DNA of 64,000 nt from Salisaeta longa DSM 21114 (GTDB lineage Bacteria; Bacteroidota; Rhodothermia; Rhodothermales; Salinibacteraceae): NCBI RefSeq assembly GCF_000419585.1, contig NZ_ATTH01000001.1:1076005-1140004 (forward strand), in the 5' to 3' direction. Each line of letters starts with the position of its first letter. Within the stretch, counting starts at the first letter, position 1. Below the pieces are notes generated by a model. The model was not told the DNA's origin. It searched no databases and worked only from the letters and a program-made list of their open reading frames with translations. Shown here in pieces: positions 53,209 to 61,387 of the stretch. Both the position numbers and the translations under genes were made by a program.

Positions 53209-55359
53209 ATGCCGCTCTCGCTGGACTGGTCGCCGCTGCTTCTTTTCCTATGCCTTGCCGCGGCGGGCGCGCTCACGTACGTGACGTATCGCCGCACCAC
53301 CCCGGCGCTGTCGCAGGGTCGCACGTGGCTGCTGGGCAGCCTCCGCTTTGTGGCGCTTGCGCTCATCCTGTTCTTGCTCGCGGCCCCCATTTGGCGCAGC
53401 GTGACATCCGTTGAGCAGCCCCCGGTGCTTGCCGTGCTGGTTGACGACACGCAAAGCCTGCGTGTGGCTGCGGGGGGCAGAGCTTCATCGCCCGACGCTG
53501 CGCGGGCGGCGGTGGATAAGGCGCTGCAGGCCCTGCAGTGGCCCGCAGCCGTCGACGTGCGCTACTTTGCATTCGATGACGCCGTGCAGCCGTTACCAAA
53601 CGAGCGGCCGCTCGACTCGCTCGCGTTCGACGGCGCGCAGACCGACATGACCGCAGCGCTGCAAGGGCTCCGCGACCGTCTTGCCAACGATCACCTCGCA
53701 GGCGTCGTCCTGCTCTCCGACGGCCAGTACACCACCGGCGCCAACCCCATCTACACCGCGGCTCGCTACCCGGCGCCGCTGTACCCCGTCACGCTGGGCG
53801 ACACGACGCGGCCGCGCGACGTGCGCGTGCAGGCGGTGCTCACCAACGACCTGGCCTACAAAGGCACGGCCCTGCCCGTGCAGGCGACCCTGCAGAGCGA
53901 AGGATTTGGCGGCACCCGCGTGACCGTTCGCCTGCGCTCGGGCACCACCGTGCACGACACACAGCAGCTCACGCTGCCCGAGGGGGCCGTGAGTCCGACG
54001 GTCAACCTCACCGTAACGCCCCAAGCGGCGGGCGTGCAGCGCTACACGGTGGAGCTTGCGCCGGTGGACGGCGAAGCAACAACGCGCAACAACACCCAGA
54101 CCGTGGCGGTGCGCGTGTTGGAAAGCAAGCGGCAGGTTCTCCTGGTGGGCGGCGCGCCGAGCCCTGATGTGGCCGCGCTTCGGCGCATCCTCTCCGCCAA
54201 CACCAACATCGCCCTCACGGTGCACATTCCGGTGACGCAGAACGCAACGGTGGGCGGCCCCTTGCCCGATAGCCTCTCCTCCTTCGACGCGATCGTCCTG
54301 GCCGGTTACCCCGGCCCCGTGGCGCCCGCGGCCGACCTGCAGCGCCTCGCAGACGCGCTACGCAACGATACGCCCGCCCTCTTTTTCCTGACGCGCGCCG
54401 CCGACCTCCGGCGTGCCATGGAAGCCTTCGGCGATGCGCTTCCGGTGGCGCCTCAACGCGTTCAGCTTTCCTTTGCCAGCGTCCAGATGACCCGCGCGGC
54501 CCGCGCCCGTTCGCATCCGGTATTTGCCATTGAAGACGCCCCCGCCGATGCTTGGTCGCTGCTCCCGCCGATTGCGTACGCACCGCTCACGTGGCAGCCG
54601 GCCCCCGATGCCCAGGTACTCGCCCGCACCGCTTCCGCCGATGCCCCACTGCTGGTGCTGCGTGAACGCAGCGGACAGCGCACCGCCGCCTTTCTGGGCG
54701 TCGATACGTGGCAATGGGCCAACCTGCCGTCCGATCTGTCGCGCGCAGCGCCGCTGTGGCCCGGGCTGGTGAACAACCTGGTGCGGTGGGCCGCGGCCCG
54801 TGGGGTGGAGCAGCCGGTGCGGGTGCAACCGACCCAAGCCACGTTTGCCGGCAGCACACCCGTGACCTTCACCGGACAGGTGTATGACGGCGCGATGACG
54901 CCTGTGCGCGACGCTACGGTGCGCGTTGACGTGACCGGCCCCGACGGCGCCACGCTGCCCTTCACCATGCAGCCGGTTGGCAACGGACGCTATCGGCTGG
55001 CTGCGGGCACCCTGCCGGCCGGCGCGTACCGGTACGAGGCCACCGCCCGGCAAGGCACCACCGTGCTGGGCCGCGACCGTGGGACGTTTGCTGTGGGCGC
55101 CGTTCAGGAAGAATTTCGCGCGCCATGGGCCGACATCGCCCAAATGCGACAGCTCGCGGCGCAGTCGGGCGGGGCCGCCTTCACCGCCGCGACGGCCGCG
55201 CAGGTAGATGATACCTTGCAGGCCCGCGCTGAGCTGCAGCCGCGCGTCGTGGAAGCCAGTACGACGTACGAGCTGTGGCACCTGTGGCCGTTTCTCGCCG
55301 TCATCGTCGCCCTCCTTGCCACCGAGTGGGCCCTGCGCAAGCGCAGCGGTCTTATTTAA
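53209..55359 (+). CDS. Membrane-anchored von Willebrand-like protein (BatA-related, large)
   Basis: Protein of 716 residues. It opens with two membrane helices (PLLLFLCLAAAGALTYVTY, LRFVALALILFLLAAPIW), then a VWA-like fold where the MIDAS is degenerate: VLVDDTQSLR instead of DxSxS. Beta-rich domains follow (TVNLTVTPQAAGVQRYTVEL), then a Rossmann-like stretch with LLVGGAPSPDVAALRRIL and FDAIVLAGYPG, an Ig-like domain near VTFTGQVYDGAMTPVRDATV, and a final helix WHLWPFLAVIVALLATEWAL. The order matches large Bacteroidota proteins of the bat neighbourhood. It is separated from batA/B by tetR-fadD. Function unknown. Confidence 0.8.
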   Translation: MPLSLDWSPLLLFLCLAAAGALTYVTYRRTTPALSQGRTWLLGSLRFVALALILFLLAAPIWRSVTSVEQPPVLAVLVDDTQSLRVAAGGRASSPDAARAAVDKALQALQWPAAVDVRYFAFDDAVQPLPNERPLDSLAFDGAQTDMTAALQGLRDRLANDHLAGVVLLSDGQYTTGANPIYTAARYPAPLYPVTLGDTTRPRDVRVQAVLTNDLAYKGTALPVQATLQSEGFGGTRVTVRLRSGTTVHDTQQLTLPEGAVSPTVNLTVTPQAAGVQRYTVELAPVDGEATTRNNTQTVAVRVLESKRQVLLVGGAPSPDVAALRRILSANTNIALTVHIPVTQNATVGGPLPDSLSSFDAIVLAGYPGPVAPAADLQRLADALRNDTPALFFLTRAADLRRAMEAFGDALPVAPQRVQLSFASVQMTRAARARSHPVFAIEDAPADAWSLLPPIAYAPLTWQPAPDAQVLARTASADAPLLVLRERSGQRTAAFLGVDTWQWANLPSDLSRAAPLWPGLVNNLVRWAAARGVEQPVRVQPTQATFAGSTPVTFTGQVYDGAMTPVRDATVRVDVTGPDGATLPFTMQPVGNGRYRLAAGTLPAGAYRYEATARQGTTVLGRDRGTFAVGAVQEEFRAPWADIAQMRQLAAQSGGAAFTAATAAQVDDTLQARAELQPRVVEASTTYELWHLWPFLAVIVALLATEWALRKRSGLI

Positions 55360-55384
55360 TGCCTCGCAGCTGCCGGTTTGGGGC

Positions 55385-55630
55385 CTTTATCCGGTTCTGG
55401 AGATTGCTCAGCTACGGAATTTGCCACATACCTTCGGACCTCGCCCTGTCCTTCGCAATGACACTGCAAGAACTGCAAGGTAGGCTAGAAAGTGAGAAAC
55501 TGTTTGTAATGGCTCAGGTGGCTGCTCGGATTCATATCCGCAACTGCACGCTCGACGCACAAAACAAACAAATCCAATGTGTCATCGCGAGGAGCGAGCG
55601 TATGCGAGCGACGTGGCGATCTCCATGTCC
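55385..55630 (+). repeat. Dispersed non-coding element, copy 5 (partial, decayed)
   Basis: Shares the boxes TGGAGATTGC, CTTCGCAATGACA, AATGGCTCAGGTGGCTGCTC, CTGCACGCTCGACGCACAAA and TGTCATCGCGAGGAGCGAGC, ending CGACGTGGCGATCTCCATG. The 24-bp units present in copies 1 and 2 are absent; here CGACGTG runs directly into GCGATCTCC, which marks the site where the units sit in other copies. It fills the gap after the VWA-like gene. Confidence 0.65.
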
Positions 55631-55660
55631 GAAGAAGACCGCATCACGCTGGAGACAGCG

Positions 55661-56959
55661 CTAGGCCCGGGCTGCGCGCTGCGTATGGGCCTTCGCACCG
55701 GGCCGACCGTCAGACACAGCCGCCGCCCCCGTGACGCGATGCGCCGTGTGATTGGCCAGCACCTGCGCCATCAAGCGCGCGGTGGGCGCGAGGGCCCGCT
55801 CGTCGATGTTGAAGTGATGGTGGTGGAGCGGATAGCGCGTCTCGGGGCCCGAGCGCGTGCCCACCCGCAAAAAGGCCCCCGGCACGTGCTTCAGGTAGTG
55901 CGCAAAGTCCTCGCCGCCCATGCTCGTGTCCGGAATCCAGTGGATGGCCTCGGCCCCAAACATCGCATCGACCGTGTCCTCGATGTTTTCGATCAGCGCC
56001 TCATCGTTCACCACCGCAGGCGCGCCGTCCTCGATGTGCAGCTCGACGCGCGCGCCGTAGAGCGCCCCGAGCTCTTGCGCCGTCTGCCGCATGTGCCGCC
56101 GAATGATCTCGCGATCCGTCGCGTCGACCGTTCGCAGCGTGCCGCCAAACGTGGCAATCTCGGGAATGACGTTGTGCGCCTCGCTGCCGTTCATCTTGCA
56201 AATCGTGAGCACCGCCGGATTGCGCGCGTCGGTGACGCGGCCCACGAGCTGGTAAAACTGTTGCATGATTTGCGTAGCGATCCACACGGTATCGGCCCCT
56301 TCGTGCGGACGCGCCGAGTGGCCCGTGCCCTCTTGCCGCACCTGCACGTCGAAGCGATCCGAAGCCGCCGTGATGGGCCCCACGCGCAATCCATAGCAGC
56401 CCACGTCCAGCTTCGGCTCCACGTGGATGCCGTACACCGCACTGAGTCCATTCAGCACGCCCGAGCGGATCATGAGCGGCGCCCCGCTGGGCAAGCCCTC
56501 CTCGTTGGGCTGAAAGAAGACCCGCACGGTGCCCGCCAGCTCGTCGCGGCGCGCGTGCAGCAGAAGCGCTACGCCAATAGCAACCGTGGTGTGCGCATCG
56601 TGCCCGCACAGGTGCGCCGCATTGGGCACCTGCGACCGATACGGCACCTGCTTCTGATCATGCGCGGGCAGCGCGTCGATATCGGCCCGGTAGCCCACCT
56701 TCGGCCCGTCCTCGGCGCCCACAATGTCAACAAACAAGCCCGTGCTCGCCACCGGCCCCTGCACGTCGAGCCCGTACCCCTCCAGCGTTTTCCGGATGAA
56801 GGCGGACGTCTGCTCCTCCTTCATCCCCACCTCGGGATGCATGTGCAGATGCCGCCGGAGCGCCCGCAGCAGACGCTCAAAGGTCGGTTCGTCATCCAGG
56901 ATATCCGTGAGGGCGTCGGGCAGGTGGGCCGCATCAACCGGCGAAACGTGATCGAGCAT
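55661..56959 (-). CDS. M20 family amidohydrolase (peptidase M20D)
   Basis: Protein of 432 residues from MLDHVSPVDAAHL. It starts with the HMHPEVGMKEEQTSAFI motif, has the metal-binding YRADIDALPAHDQ and HLCGHDAHTTVAIGVALLL, the catalytic glutamate in FFQPNEEGLPSGAP, the dimerisation lid GTGHSARPHEGADTV, and DTSMGGEDFAHYL near the end. The family hydrolyses N-acyl amino acids or amino acid conjugates such as hippurate or N-acetyl-diaminopimelate. The substrate is unknown. It lies between the dispersed element copy 5 and the tRNA-Lys gene. Confidence 0.93.
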   Translation of the reverse strand: MLDHVSPVDAAHLPDALTDILDDEPTFERLLRALRRHLHMHPEVGMKEEQTSAFIRKTLEGYGLDVQGPVASTGLFVDIVGAEDGPKVGYRADIDALPAHDQKQVPYRSQVPNAAHLCGHDAHTTVAIGVALLLHARRDELAGTVRVFFQPNEEGLPSGAPLMIRSGVLNGLSAVYGIHVEPKLDVGCYGLRVGPITAASDRFDVQVRQEGTGHSARPHEGADTVWIATQIMQQFYQLVGRVTDARNPAVLTICKMNGSEAHNVIPEIATFGGTLRTVDATDREIIRRHMRQTAQELGALYGARVELHIEDGAPAVVNDEALIENIEDTVDAMFGAEAIHWIPDTSMGGEDFAHYLKHVPGAFLRVGTRSGPETRYPLHHHHFNIDERALAPTARLMAQVLANHTAHRVTGAAAVSDGRPGAKAHTQRAARA

Positions 56960-57139
56960 GAGGAGACAAGATGCATGAGAAGCCATCGGACCCCATGGTA
57001 CCGATCCCGCGGGTGGCTGATTCCCGGCGTTGCCAGTTTGTCAAGGACAGCGGGGGAAGCGATGCGAAAAAGTAGCGAAGGCCTGGGCCCCATCGAACCA
57101 TTTTCAGGCCTCGGCATTCCAATCGGCAGAAGCAAACAA

Positions 57140-57212
<73 letters not shown>

Positions 57213-57392
57213 CAGGAAGCCTGCTAGGTGTCTTGAATGACAACCCAGCGGGCTTTTTCTTTGTCCTATCGGCAGTTCTCTTCGTGCACGATCTCCTCTG
57301 TTGTAACGGTTGATGCCGCACTGTTGGCACACCTGATGAGCGAGGGCTTTTCTACCCCGGGCTGCCAATCCCTGCCCTCAACCGTAAAGCGC

Positions 57393-57713
57393 TCAGGGAG
57401 CATCCGCGGAGCGGCGGACGGCTATTGCGCCACAGCCCAGCGCAACGACCGGCAGCAGGATCACGAAGAAGAGGACCGACCCGGCGTAGTAGGAGAGGCC
57501 CACGGCCCGGCAGCACAACAGGAGCGCACGCACCAGCGCGTAGGAGCGCGCCATCCACCCGACGATACCCTCGCCTTCAGGCGCAAACGCGATACGCTGG
57601 GTACCGGCAGCCGAAGCCACTGTGCCCGTGTGCAGCGTAAAGCCTACGTCCACGGCGATAATGCCCAGAGACCGCACGGCCGGCGAGGCCCCAAAGGAGA
57701 AAGCGTATGCCAT
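57393..57713 (-). CDS. Small hypothetical membrane protein
   Basis: Protein of 106 residues with high-GC third positions, unlike the antisense frame on the other strand, which supports it being coding. The C-terminal half has two hydrophobic segments (YALVRALLLCCRAVGLSYY, GSVLFFVILLPVVALGCGAI). The N-terminal half is soluble (VRSLGIIAVDVGFTLHTG). Not recognised. It stands alone between the tRNA and the promoter of the dynamin-like gene. Confidence 0.5.
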   Translation of the reverse strand: MAYAFSFGASPAVRSLGIIAVDVGFTLHTGTVASAAGTQRIAFAPEGEGIVGWMARSYALVRALLLCCRAVGLSYYAGSVLFFVILLPVVALGCGAIAVRRSADAP

Positions 57714-57833
57714 CGGTCATTATGGGAGCGGCTGAAGCGAATTTGACTACACACAGCCATGAACTGCGTAGGTTTAGCAACTGATCGATGATCGGTCATT
57801 CTTGTCATGGATGTAAGTACAACGTTCCAAAAG

Positions 57834-57862
57834 TTGACAACCCTTACTCTGTGCTTTACATT
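57834..57862 (+). promoter_or_regulatory. Promoter of the dynamin-like GTPase gene
   Basis: TTGACA (57834-57839), 17 bp, then TACATT (57857-57862). Transcription would start near 57869, about 33 nt before the ATG at 57902. The surrounding 180 bp are clearly AT-richer than the core genome part of the window. A short inverted repeat, GATC-GAT-GATC, lies at 57783-57793. Confidence 0.6.
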
Positions 57863-57901
57863 CTACACTGAAGTCTATTCTCTGAGTTAGCAAATCTTTG
57901 C

Positions 57902-60900
57902 ATGCCCACGTCCAACTCATCTCCCCGCCGCTCTGACACCCTCGATACTGATGCGCTCCTGGACTATCTGCATACGGCGCCGGTACGCTTAGCTGTTTTC
58001 GGAGAGTTCAGCGCAGGAAAAACGACGGTGCTCAACGCGCTCATTGGGGAAGAAATCTTGTCCGTTGCCGTCGACCCCACGACGGCCGTCCCCACACGCA
58101 TCCGCTTTGGACGAGAGTTCAACATTTTCATCGACCGGACGGGCGGCGAGCAACTTGTGCTGTTTGAAGATGACCCGCCGTTCTGGACGCGGTTCGTGGG
58201 CCGCCGCGATACGCTCAACACGCTTCAAAAGCAGAAGGGCACGATTCAGGACTTCCTTCGCATGTGGACGAAAGAAGGCGAACGTGCGAACGAGGTAGAG
58301 CGCGTCATCATCGAGATTCCACTCGATTGGCTCAAACAGGGCATCGAACTGGTCGACACGCCCGGCGTCAACAACGAGTTTACGCGCCACCAGGGCTTTA
58401 CCGAGCAGGAAGCCCGCACCGCCGACATCGCGCTGCTCTTGATGGACGCACGGCAGGGCGGCGGCAAGCGCACCGAGTTCGAGTTCATGAACGAGGTGCA
58501 GAAGCAGGTGCAACGCTGCATTGTTGCCCCAAACAAGATGGACCTTGTGGAGGCCGATGAGCGCGAGGAGTTCATCGAGTACATCCAAGATATCGCCCTG
58601 CCGCAGCACTGGGACGGCGCTGTGGTGCCGCCGGTGATCGGCATCTCTGCGTTGGCGTCGCTGCACCCGCAGGCGCATGACGAGCCTGACTTGCAGGCGG
58701 CTTTTGAAGATCTCACTACGCGCCTGGAGCACATGGCGGAAGAAGAGCGGGGCAAGCTCCTGTTGTCCCGAAAGGACAACCCCGAGAAAGCCTTGTTTGC
58801 AGAGGCCCGCACCTTGGAAGGCAACAATCGCTACGACCGCGCCCACCGCATCTACTTCGACCTGCTCGATATCCTAGAGGCCGCTGGTCTCGACCCAACG
58901 CCTGCCGAGGAAGGCATTCGCCGGTGCGAGACGCATCTCTCCTCGCAAGTCGATACACTAGACGAGCTCAACGCGCAATACAACGCGGCAATGGCACGTG
59001 CGGAAGACGATCCCGATGCCGCATTGGAGCAGTTAAAAGCCATTCGCGCCGAAAAGTCGGGCCTGGCCCTGGACGATGGCGACCTCGATGCGTCGATTGA
59101 AGCGCTGGCGGCACGCATCGACCGGCGGGATGAGGCGCGTGCCGAGATCTCGCGGCTTTGCACGCAGGTGGAGCAGCACCGAGACAACGAGGCGTGGATT
59201 GATGCAGCAAAAATTTCTGAGAAGCTACCCACACTCATTGAACCAGCCGAACTATCGGCAAAAAAGGCGGAGTCGGTCCGTTCCTATGTCGCGAAGCAGA
59301 AAGACGAACGCGACGCCTGGGCAACACGTGAATGGAAAGAGGTGAAAGCAGACATCGAGGCGTGCCTTGAGGCCGATCGCTACATTGACGCCGAACAGCA
59401 CCTGGCGGCTCTTCAGTATGTCGCACCTTACACGCCGTTTGGGGACAAGACCGATGCGCTCGTGCAGACGGTGACCGAACAAGCAGACACGGAGCGTGCC
59501 TACCGAAAGGCGGTTCAGGATGCGACCGCCGCCGCAGGGGACCTCACGAAAAAGCGCATCTCTCCCGAGCGTGGGCAAGAGATTGCCGAGCAGATTGATG
59601 CGATCCTACCGCTGTACCGCTCGCTCTATGGGAAGCAGACCCTTCTCGAATCGCCTGAAATCACGGCCACGGCCCCGGCGCTGACGATCAATCAGAAGCT
59701 TGCGCTGGCGACACGGCTACACGCACTGGGGGCTTATGCCTCGGCACGCCGCAGTGAAGCGATTTTGGAGGCGGTTCAAGAGCGGAAGGCCGCCGTTGAC
59801 GCGATTCACGTAGACGACGCGGGACGCGTACCGCCGGATCTGGCGCAGCAGCACCCGGACCATCCGGCCGTGGAGGAAACCATTCATCACCTGATGGAAG
59901 CCGATATCTCCTTCTGGACGCCGTTCTGGAGGATCCATGCAATCCATGATGCTCTTGATTCCTTCAGCGACCATATTGAGGACGGCCTGCTTGATGCACG
60001 GGGAGCACACCTTGCGAATAGGAAAGCTATGTCCGTGGTATTTTACGCGGGCACGGTGCCGAGCGCCATAGGGCTCATATTGGCTCCTTTTGAGCCTCTT
60101 GCCATCGCGCTGGTTTTGCTCGGCATCGCAATATATTCACTCAACGGGCTGGATATCAAACACGCCTGGTCTGCAAAGCGCCATATTGAACGTGGAGACC
60201 GTGCCCGGGAGCAAGGAAATCTTGCTGAAGCGGCGAATCACTACCACCAAAGCATAGCCCTGGATAAACAGGCGAAGACATGGCAGGAGCTTACCGATCT
60301 CGACTCACTAATCTACGCGGGCGTACACTCATTTAGAAATAGGACAGGGTATACTGATGAATATTGTTTAAATACGCTGGCTGCGTCTCCCTACATACAA
60401 TGGCGATATGAGACAGAGGACAAGGTCCGTTCGTCGCCTGCAGTCGCTGGGGGAACCGTGTTCGTCGGAAGTGACGACGGCTCGGTGTACGCCCTGGAGG
60501 CACGAACGGGGGAACTGCAGTGGCGATATGAGACAGGGAGTTGGGTCCGTTCGTCGCCTGCAGTCGCCGGGGAAACCATGTTCGTCGGGTGCAATGACGG
60601 CTCAGTGTACGCCCTGGAGGCGCTCACGGGGGAACTGCGGTGGCGGTATGAGACAGAGGATTCGGTCTTTTCGTCGCCTGCAGTCGCCGGGGGAACCGTG
60701 TTCGTCGGGTGCAATGACGGCTCAGTGTACGCCCTGGAGGCGCTCACGGGGGAACTGCAGTGGCGATATGAGACAGAGGATTCGGTCTTTTCGTCGCCTG
60801 CAGTCGCTGGGGGAACCGTGTTCGTCGGAAGTGACGACGGCTCGGTGTACGCCCTGGAGGCACGAACGGGGGAACTGCAGTGGCGATATGAGACAGGGAG

Positions 60901-61348
60901 TTGGGTCCGTTCGTCGCCTGCAGTCGCCGGGGAAACCATGTTCGTCGGGTGCAATGACGGCTCAGTGTACGCCCTGGAGGCGCTCACGGGGGAACTGCGG
61001 TGGCGGTATGAGACAGAGGATTCGGTCTTTTCGTCGCCTGCAGTCGCCGGGGGAACCGTGTTCGTCGGGTGCAATGACGGCTCAGTGTACGCCCTGGAGG
61101 CGCTCACGGGGGAACTGCAGTGGCGATATGAGACAGGGAGTTGGGTCCGTTCGTCGCCTGCAGTCGCCGGGGGAACCGTGTTCGTCGGGAGTGATGACGG
61201 CTCGGTGTACGCCCTGGAGGCGCCCACGGGCGAACTGCAGTGGCGATATGAGATAGGGAGTTGGGTCTTTTCGTCGCCTGCAGTCGCCGGGGGAACCGTG
61301 TTTGTCGAGTGCAACGACGGCTCGGTGTACGCGCTCGGTGGGCCCTAA
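57902..61348 (+). CDS. Dynamin-like GTPase with membrane hairpin, TPR-like region and C-terminal PQQ-type beta-propeller
   Basis: Protein of 1148 residues. GTPase domain: G1 GEFSAGKTT (34-42), switch threonine in DPTTAVPT (59-66), G3 DTPG (152-155), G4 NKMD (211-214), as in dynamin-like proteins. A long helical, charged middle follows (about 300-700). Then come two hydrophobic helices (MSVVFYAGTVPSAIGLIL, PLAIALVLLGIAIYSLNGLD; about 710-752), a TPR-like stretch (GNLAEAANHYHQSIALD), and from about 833 eight PQQ-type repeats of 40 residues with the core SSPAVAGGTVFVGSDDGSVY, enough for one 8-bladed propeller. The propeller is probably cytoplasmic if the two helices form a hairpin. The dynamin-like gene at 61388 follows. 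Likely an acquired membrane-surveillance effector; function inferred. Confidence 0.85.
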   Translation: MPTSNSSPRRSDTLDTDALLDYLHTAPVRLAVFGEFSAGKTTVLNALIGEEILSVAVDPTTAVPTRIRFGREFNIFIDRTGGEQLVLFEDDPPFWTRFVGRRDTLNTLQKQKGTIQDFLRMWTKEGERANEVERVIIEIPLDWLKQGIELVDTPGVNNEFTRHQGFTEQEARTADIALLLMDARQGGGKRTEFEFMNEVQKQVQRCIVAPNKMDLVEADEREEFIEYIQDIALPQHWDGAVVPPVIGISALASLHPQAHDEPDLQAAFEDLTTRLEHMAEEERGKLLLSRKDNPEKALFAEARTLEGNNRYDRAHRIYFDLLDILEAAGLDPTPAEEGIRRCETHLSSQVDTLDELNAQYNAAMARAEDDPDAALEQLKAIRAEKSGLALDDGDLDASIEALAARIDRRDEARAEISRLCTQVEQHRDNEAWIDAAKISEKLPTLIEPAELSAKKAESVRSYVAKQKDERDAWATREWKEVKADIEACLEADRYIDAEQHLAALQYVAPYTPFGDKTDALVQTVTEQADTERAYRKAVQDATAAAGDLTKKRISPERGQEIAEQIDAILPLYRSLYGKQTLLESPEITATAPALTINQKLALATRLHALGAYASARRSEAILEAVQERKAAVDAIHVDDAGRVPPDLAQQHPDHPAVEETIHHLMEADISFWTPFWRIHAIHDALDSFSDHIEDGLLDARGAHLANRKAMSVVFYAGTVPSAIGLILAPFEPLAIALVLLGIAIYSLNGLDIKHAWSAKRHIERGDRAREQGNLAEAANHYHQSIALDKQAKTWQELTDLDSLIYAGVHSFRNRTGYTDEYCLNTLAASPYIQWRYETEDKVRSSPAVAGGTVFVGSDDGSVYALEARTGELQWRYETGSWVRSSPAVAGETMFVGCNDGSVYALEALTGELRWRYETEDSVFSSPAVAGGTVFVGCNDGSVYALEALTGELQWRYETEDSVFSSPAVAGGTVFVGSDDGSVYALEARTGELQWRYETGSWVRSSPAVAGETMFVGCNDGSVYALEALTGELRWRYETEDSVFSSPAVAGGTVFVGCNDGSVYALEALTGELQWRYETGSWVRSSPAVAGGTVFVGSDDGSVYALEAPTGELQWRYEIGSWVFSSPAVAGGTVFVECNDGSVYALGGP
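60394..61345 (+). repeat. Eight near-identical 120-bp tandem repeats (PQQ blades)
   Basis: Eight in-frame units of 120 bp, each encoding one 40-residue PQQ-type blade. A 347-bp stretch (60430-60776) is identical to 60790-61136, one 360-bp step (three units) away, so a three-blade block was recently duplicated. Variation between units is confined to a few codons: GSWVR or EDSVF or EDKVR, SDDGS or CNDGS, and ART, ALT or APT. Confidence 0.93.
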
Positions 61349-61387
61349 CTATTTTTTCGTGTTTTTTGAATCAGTTGCTTTATCTGT

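Noticed and set aside
57237-57746. Plus-strand 169-codon frame between tRNA-Lys and the GTPase gene
   Set aside because: Its codon use is unlike the other genes, and it lies antisense to a minus-strand frame with high-GC third positions and membrane helices.
60391-61314. Long open frame of 307 codons on the minus strand under the propeller repeats (and a 282-codon frame on the plus strand)
   Set aside because: Both stay open only because the 120-bp repeats carry no stop in those frames. They repeat with the same period, and the forward frame matches PQQ blades fused to the GTPase.
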